Below, in pieces: positions 63,285-64,000 of a DNA stretch of 64,000 nt. This DNA is from DASWJZ01 sp963814905 (GTDB lineage: Bacteria > Pseudomonadota > Alphaproteobacteria > Rhizobiales > Afifellaceae): the NCBI GenBank assembly GCA_963814905.1, contig CAWFEM010000008.1:124001-188000 (forward strand). Direction: 5' to 3'. The number at the start of each line of letters is the position of its first letter. The stretch's first letter is position 1. The position numbers and the translations under genes were made by a program. Below the pieces are notes generated by a model. The model had not been told where the DNA came from. It worked only from the letters and a program-made list of their open reading frames with translations, and did no database searches.

Positions 63285-64000
63285 TCATCGCAGCCGTGCG
63301 GACGCGTTCGCGCGCGCCCGATCGTTCGCGGCCCCAAGCAGCGCGGCGGCGAGGCCGACCAGTGCGACCAGAGCGCCCGCGAGCGGCACGGCCGGCAGGC
63401 TGAAGCCTTGATCGATGATAACGCCGCCGAGAAAAGCGCCCCCGGCGTTGCCGAGGTTGAAGGCCCCGATATTCAAAGTCGACGCGAGGTTCGGCGCGTG
63501 GCTCGCCTTGTCCACGACGCGCGACTGAAGGCCGGGCACGACACCGAAGGCGGCCATCGCCCAGATGAAGATGACGATCAGCGTGGCGACCTTGCTATGG
63601 GCGACGAGCGAGACCGCGGCCAGCGAGACGACGAGCACGGCGAGCATCGTGATCATCGCGCGCATCGCGCCGCGGTCGGAAAACTTGCCGCCGAGGGTGA
63701 TTCCGATCGTCAGCGCGATCCCGATCATGAACAGGATCAGCGTGACGTTGGAGGGCGTGAAGCCGGTCACCGTCTGGAGCAGCGGCACGATATAGGTGAA
63801 GAGCGTGAAGGTGCTGGCGGAGGCGATGATCGTCGTGGCGATCGCCAGCAGCACGTCCCCTTGGCGGAGGACCGAGAGCTCGCGGCGCATGCCTTCTGAG
63901 CGCCGCGCGGCGATCTCGGGCACGAGCCAGTAGACGGGGACGAGGGCGACCAGGCCGAGCACTGTGATCACCCCGAATGTTGCCCGCCAGCCGAACGTCT
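63285..64000 (-). CDS. MFS transporter, 5' end beyond the window
   Basis: The 3' portion (about 237 codons) of a major facilitator superfamily efflux permease with about seven remaining helices and the conserved inter-helix block GGKFSDRGAMRAMI (the DRxG-like loop between helices 8 and 9). The translation continues upstream past position 64000, so the N-terminal half is not visible. It resembles the AraJ/YdhP-type sugar or drug efflux group; substrate unknown. Confidence 0.85.
   Translation of the reverse strand, partial: TFGWRATFGVITVLGLVALVPVYWLVPEIAARRSEGMRRELSVLRQGDVLLAIATTIIASASTFTLFTYIVPLLQTVTGFTPSNVTLILFMIGIALTIGITLGGKFSDRGAMRAMITMLAVLVVSLAAVSLVAHSKVATLIVIFIWAMAAFGVVPGLQSRVVDKASHAPNLASTLNIGAFNLGNAGGAFLGGVIIDQGFSLPAVPLAGALVALVGLAAALLGAANDRARANASARLR

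Overview
The window is about 64 kb of GC-rich alphaproteobacterial chromosome, most likely from the Hyphomicrobiales (Rhizobiales). Four things point there. The gene order ubiE-ubiB-coaBC-dut / mutM-echA-rpsT-dnaA-dnaN-recF-gyrB and the block tsaB-rimI-fur-plsC are typical of that order. The Fur protein lacks the second CxxC zinc site, as in Mur-type alphaproteobacterial Fur. The core GAAAAGTGGGAACCGGTTTT of a repeat common in rhizobial genomes occurs twice. A REP-like double hairpin built on GCCCGG/CCGGGC cores is also present. The species cannot be named from the sequence.

Layout. (1) 0-9.5 kb is housekeeping and repair: plsC, fur, rimI and tsaB in a minus-strand operon; a methyltransferase divergent from an HxlR-type regulator; nfuA, an Ada-like AraC/MGMT protein, DUF2244, GFA, endonuclease III, a HAD phosphatase and cysK. 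(2) 9.6-11.2 kb is a membrane GGDEF-EAL protein. (3) 11.2-17.9 kb is the minus run ubiE-ubiB-coaBC-(gcd)-dut, with a PQQ glucose dehydrogenase lying between two core genes. (4) 18-28.4 kb is the replication neighbourhood mutM-echA-rpsT-(rhodanese)-dnaA-dnaN-recF-lysE-gyrB. (5) 28.5-33.3 kb holds DoxX, ArfB, tRNA-Arg(CCG), a transposase relic, a fasciclin protein divergent from an XRE-cupin regulator, TspO, and a LOV-like PAS/adenylate cyclase.

(6) 33.6-40.6 kb is a compact quinate/shikimate catabolic regulon: TRAP transporter (dctPQM), catabolic dehydroquinase, quinate/shikimate dehydrogenase, TetR regulator and the two-domain dehydroshikimate dehydratase QuiC. Together these would import shikimate-type compounds and convert them to protocatechuate. 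The same inverted repeat, ACGAA-N4-TTCGT, occurs before dctP and between aroE and tetR, and is the likely TetR operator. (7) 41-57.6 kb is a sugar or polyol catabolic island: a GatD-like dehydrogenase, deoxyribose-phosphate aldolase and a two-domain ALDH16 on the plus strand; an Rbs-type ABC importer, two FGGY kinases, an SDR and a SorC regulator on the minus strand; then cupin-type phosphoglucose isomerase, an AroE-like dehydrogenase, an internally deleted D-2-hydroxyacid dehydrogenase and an RpiR regulator on the plus strand. (8) 57.6-63.1 kb is an overlapping minus operon gnd-zwf-ppgK-GH15, a route from alpha-glucan to glucose-6-phosphate and the oxidative pentose phosphate pathway. A 5'-truncated MFS transporter closes the window.

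The part least explained by known pathways is the 41-57.6 kb island. Its substrate is not evident, its gene set matches no operon I know, and its intergenic regions carry paired sites (TGTA-N7-TACA twice; a 10-bp direct repeat). No CRISPR array, prophage or recognisable defence system was seen. All calls rest on reading motifs and context; no database search was run.
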